A DNA stretch of 34,152 bases from Mastigamoeba balamuthi. Taxonomy: Eukaryota; Evosea; Mastigamoebida; Mastigamoebidae. Position numbers and translations under genes: made by a program. Shown in pieces: positions 32,801 to 34,152 of this stretch (position 1 is its first letter; each line of letters opens with the position of its first letter). Location of the stretch: positions 1 through 34,152 of the forward strand of contig CACRSC010000130.1 in assembly GCA_902651635.1 (NCBI GenBank). Direction: 5' to 3'. Under the pieces are notes generated by a model that ran no database searches, was not told where the DNA came from, and saw only the letters and a program-made list of their open reading frames with translations.

Positions 32801-33549
32801 TCGCGGCCAACAAGATGTCGGGCGACGTCGTGGCCGAGGCGACGACGCAGGAGCTGCAGCTGCTGGGCCTCGCCAGTGTCGCCGACTGCAAGCGGCTGCA
32901 GCACGCGCTGCGGACCGTCGAGGCGTGTGGCGTCCCGGTGCTCTCAACGGCCGCCCTCGAGGATTTCGCGCGTCGTGCGCCGTCCGAGGCCGCGCGCGAG
33001 GCGCTGGCAGTGGCCGCGTGGACGCCCGAGCAGGTGGCGCTGTGGCTCGTGGACTGCGGCGTCGACGACGCGGCGGAGCGCGAGCTGGTGGCTTCAGCGG
33101 GCATCAGGGGCTCCCAGCTGCTGCACCTGAGCGCTGACGACCTGCAGGCGCTCGGCCTCTCGGCGATGGGCGACCGCAAGCGCGTGGCCAAGCGCGCCGA
33201 GCAGCTGCGCGACTGCTACTTCGCGGCGCTGCGCGAGTGCCTCGCGGGCGGGCCGCAGGGGTCGCACGGGGCGCAGGCCGAGGGGGCGGCGGTGCCGCAC
33301 GAGTACAAGTGCCCGATCACGCTCGAGCTGATGCAGGAGCCCGTGGTTGCCGCCGACGGCTTCATCTACGAGGGGGCGGCGATCCGCAGGTGGCTCCAGG
33401 GCCACGCGACGTCGCCGCTGACGGGGGCGCCCATGGGGGCCGCGCTGGTGCCCTGCAACACCCTCAGGAGCGCCATTCAGACCTACAGGGAGGGCCTCGT
33501 CCGCAGGAGCGGCAGCGGCAGCGCTGGAGATGTGCCTGGGGACCACTGA
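29838..33549 (+). CDS. Zinc-finger/WD40/coiled-coil/SAM-SAM/U-box protein, putative E3 ubiquitin ligase
   Basis: Ten exons: 29838-30057, 30199-30282, 30553-30659, 30708-30769, 30834-31003, 31083-31408, 31462-31587, 31652-31777, 31843-31968, 32029-33549; all phases agree (955 codons as assembled). Four zinc modules of DC1/ZZ-like type come first (pattern HxHxL, WxCDG, GGC, then YRCDACDFDLCPDCL). Four WD40 repeats follow (RFSPDG..ASGSRDGTLRLWD). Then a coiled coil (LRAELEEAVTLREALQREAE), a SAM domain (GEVCAVLEELGMGAHCAAFA...), a second SAM (TPEQVALWLVDCG...LQALGLSAMGDRKRV), and a C-terminal U-box (YKCPITLELMQEPVVAADGF, IYEGAAIRRWL). U-boxes recruit ubiquitin-charged E2; WD40 and SAM parts would choose substrates or oligomerise. 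The first SAM is interrupted by a probable assembly duplication. Confidence 0.88.
31462..31968 (+). repeat. Tandem WD40 exons of equal length
   Basis: Exons 31462-31587, 31652-31777 and 31843-31968 are each exactly 126 bp (42 codons), phase 0 at both ends, and begin with V-x-CC-x-x-SPDG codons. Introns fall at the same residue of each repeat (after GHTN/GHTAA/GHSNP). A fourth repeat opens the last exon. This is a signature of tandem exon duplication. Confidence 0.9.
32428..32810 (+). repeat. 191-bp perfect direct duplication around an N
   Basis: Bases 32428-32618 are repeated identically at 32620-32810, separated by a single N at 32619 (192-bp period, so the frame is kept). The second copy runs on into a complete SAM domain while the first is cut off after GAHCAAFAA. 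The N and perfect identity point to two contigs with an uncollapsed overlap. Confidence 0.9.
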
Positions 33550-33861
33550 GGCGGGCCGCTGGAAGTGCACGCCCAGCAGCCTCACTCTTGCTGCTGCTCC
33601 CCCGGCAGGCACACGTGGCCTCGGGCTCGGTCTGAGCTGCACGTTGTACACAACAGAGCCCCACTGGAGCTCCGAATGTGCTCGATTTGGTGCACTGTGT
33701 GAACGCATATTGCTTGGCTTTCGAGCTCCGTTGCTGGATCGTGAGTTACGTATGTGATCTGGCTGCCCACATTGCTCGTCAGCTCGCGCAGTCTTTCCAC
33801 GACACGCCCTACCCTGGCCAGCGGTCTGGAACGGGCACCCCTAGTCCATAAGAAAGAACCC

Positions 33862-34014
33862 TCAGCAATTATAGCGGCTCTCACGTCGCATCTCCCGAGC
33901 AAACCGCATGGGCGCTGCGCTGCCGGTGACCTTGGAGAGGACGGCCGGTGCACCTTTGGTGGCCAGGAGCACGCCACCACTTGCCCGAGCGCGAGGGGCC
34001 GCGACGTGCGTGCG
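33862..34014 (-). CDS. Possible terminal exon fragment of an unknown gene
   Basis: A minus-strand frame ending with TGA at 33862 reads GGVLLATKGAPAVLSKVTGS and AAPMRFAREMRRESRYNC. Its composition is coding-like, but an in-frame stop lies just upstream, so an acceptor near 34000 would be required. No family is recognised and the rest of the gene would lie largely beyond the window. Confidence 0.25.
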   Translation of the reverse strand, partial: RTHVAAPRARASGGVLLATKGAPAVLSKVTGSAAPMRFAREMRRESRYNC

Positions 34015-34081
34015 CCGTCAGCGGAGCCGCAGGCGTGGCAGCAGCGCCACAGCAGCGCCCTACCCGCTGCCAGCCACACAC

Positions 34082-34110
34082 CTGCTGCTGCTGCTGCTGC
34101 TGCTGCTGCC
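34082..34110. repeat. CTG/CAG trinucleotide microsatellite
   Basis: About nine CTG units in a row on the plus strand (CAG on the minus strand). On the minus strand it can be read as polyGln or polySer within frames that have no other support. It could belong to the coding part of a gene outside the window. Confidence 0.85.
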
Positions 34111-34152
34111 TGCTCCTGCGCACCGCCGAGGCGACATGGGGTGGCTCGCCGT

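Larger units (their letters stand above)
33550..34152. other. Right-edge region after the U-box gene
   Basis: This holds the 3' flank of the U-box gene (33550 on) and mostly AT-balanced sequence. No recognised domain was found. On the minus strand a short open stretch described separately may be the last exon of a gene entering from the right. Confidence 0.4.

Noticed and set aside
1-34152. Prokaryotic operons, CRISPR arrays, integrases or insertion sequences
   Set aside because: Spliceosomal introns, a Pol III tRNA and eukaryotic domains throughout; no regularly spaced repeats or transposase motifs seen.

Overview
The window is nuclear DNA from a GC-rich, intron-dense microbial eukaryote. 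Evidence: a eukaryotic tRNA gene with internal control boxes and a T-run terminator; many short spliceosomal introns (mostly about 33-260 nt) whose splicing restores conserved protein domains; closely packed genes on both strands with no operons; and actins, Rho/Arf GTPase regulators, a SAMHD1-type dNTPase, a U-box ligase and a phagocyte-type secreted lysozyme. The gene set fits a bacterivorous amoeboid protist (Amoebozoa-like), but no species marker is present, so this is inference.

Layout: tRNA-Pro (566-636); SAMHD1-like dNTPase (-, 788-3050) divergent from an armadillo-DH-PH RhoGEF (+, 3428-7717); a truncated actin-like gene (+, 7899-8637) followed by a full-length divergent actin (+, 8841-10128); a type II membrane GT8 glycosyltransferase (+, 10365-11896); a PH-RhoGAP protein (-, 12170-13505); a 2.7-kb AT-richer stretch without a convincing gene (13506-16230); a small putative transcription factor with zinc-type Cys/His spacing (-, 16231-17132); a polyQ/coiled-coil protein (-, 18022-19092); two small unknown genes (-, 19158-19583 and 20072-20934); a second PH-RhoGAP (-, 21466-23782) divergent from a membrane-anchored PH-ArfGAP (+, 24337-27161); a secreted multi-module lysozyme (-, 27418-28896); a small unknown gene (-, about 29003-29667); and a zinc-finger/WD40/coiled-coil/SAM-SAM/U-box protein (+, 29838-33549).

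Theme: RhoGEF, two RhoGAPs, a transmembrane ArfGAP and two actins lie within 24 kb, all classes that control cytoskeleton and membrane traffic. Eukaryotic gene order rarely implies co-regulation, so this is only suggestive.

Most notable: (1) at least three introns need a GC donor (GCACGC, GCACGT, GCACGC) for the protein to be in frame; (2) a signal-peptide-bearing, single-pass protein with cytosolic PH and ArfGAP domains; (3) an armadillo-RhoGEF fusion supported by a splice junction that bypasses a TAG; (4) modular genes built from symmetric exons, three WD40 exons being exactly 126 bp each; (5) a 191-bp perfect duplication around an N at 32619 that looks like an assembly error inside a SAM domain. 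Exon boundaries were read by eye and validated where possible by phase and total length; no transcript data were available.
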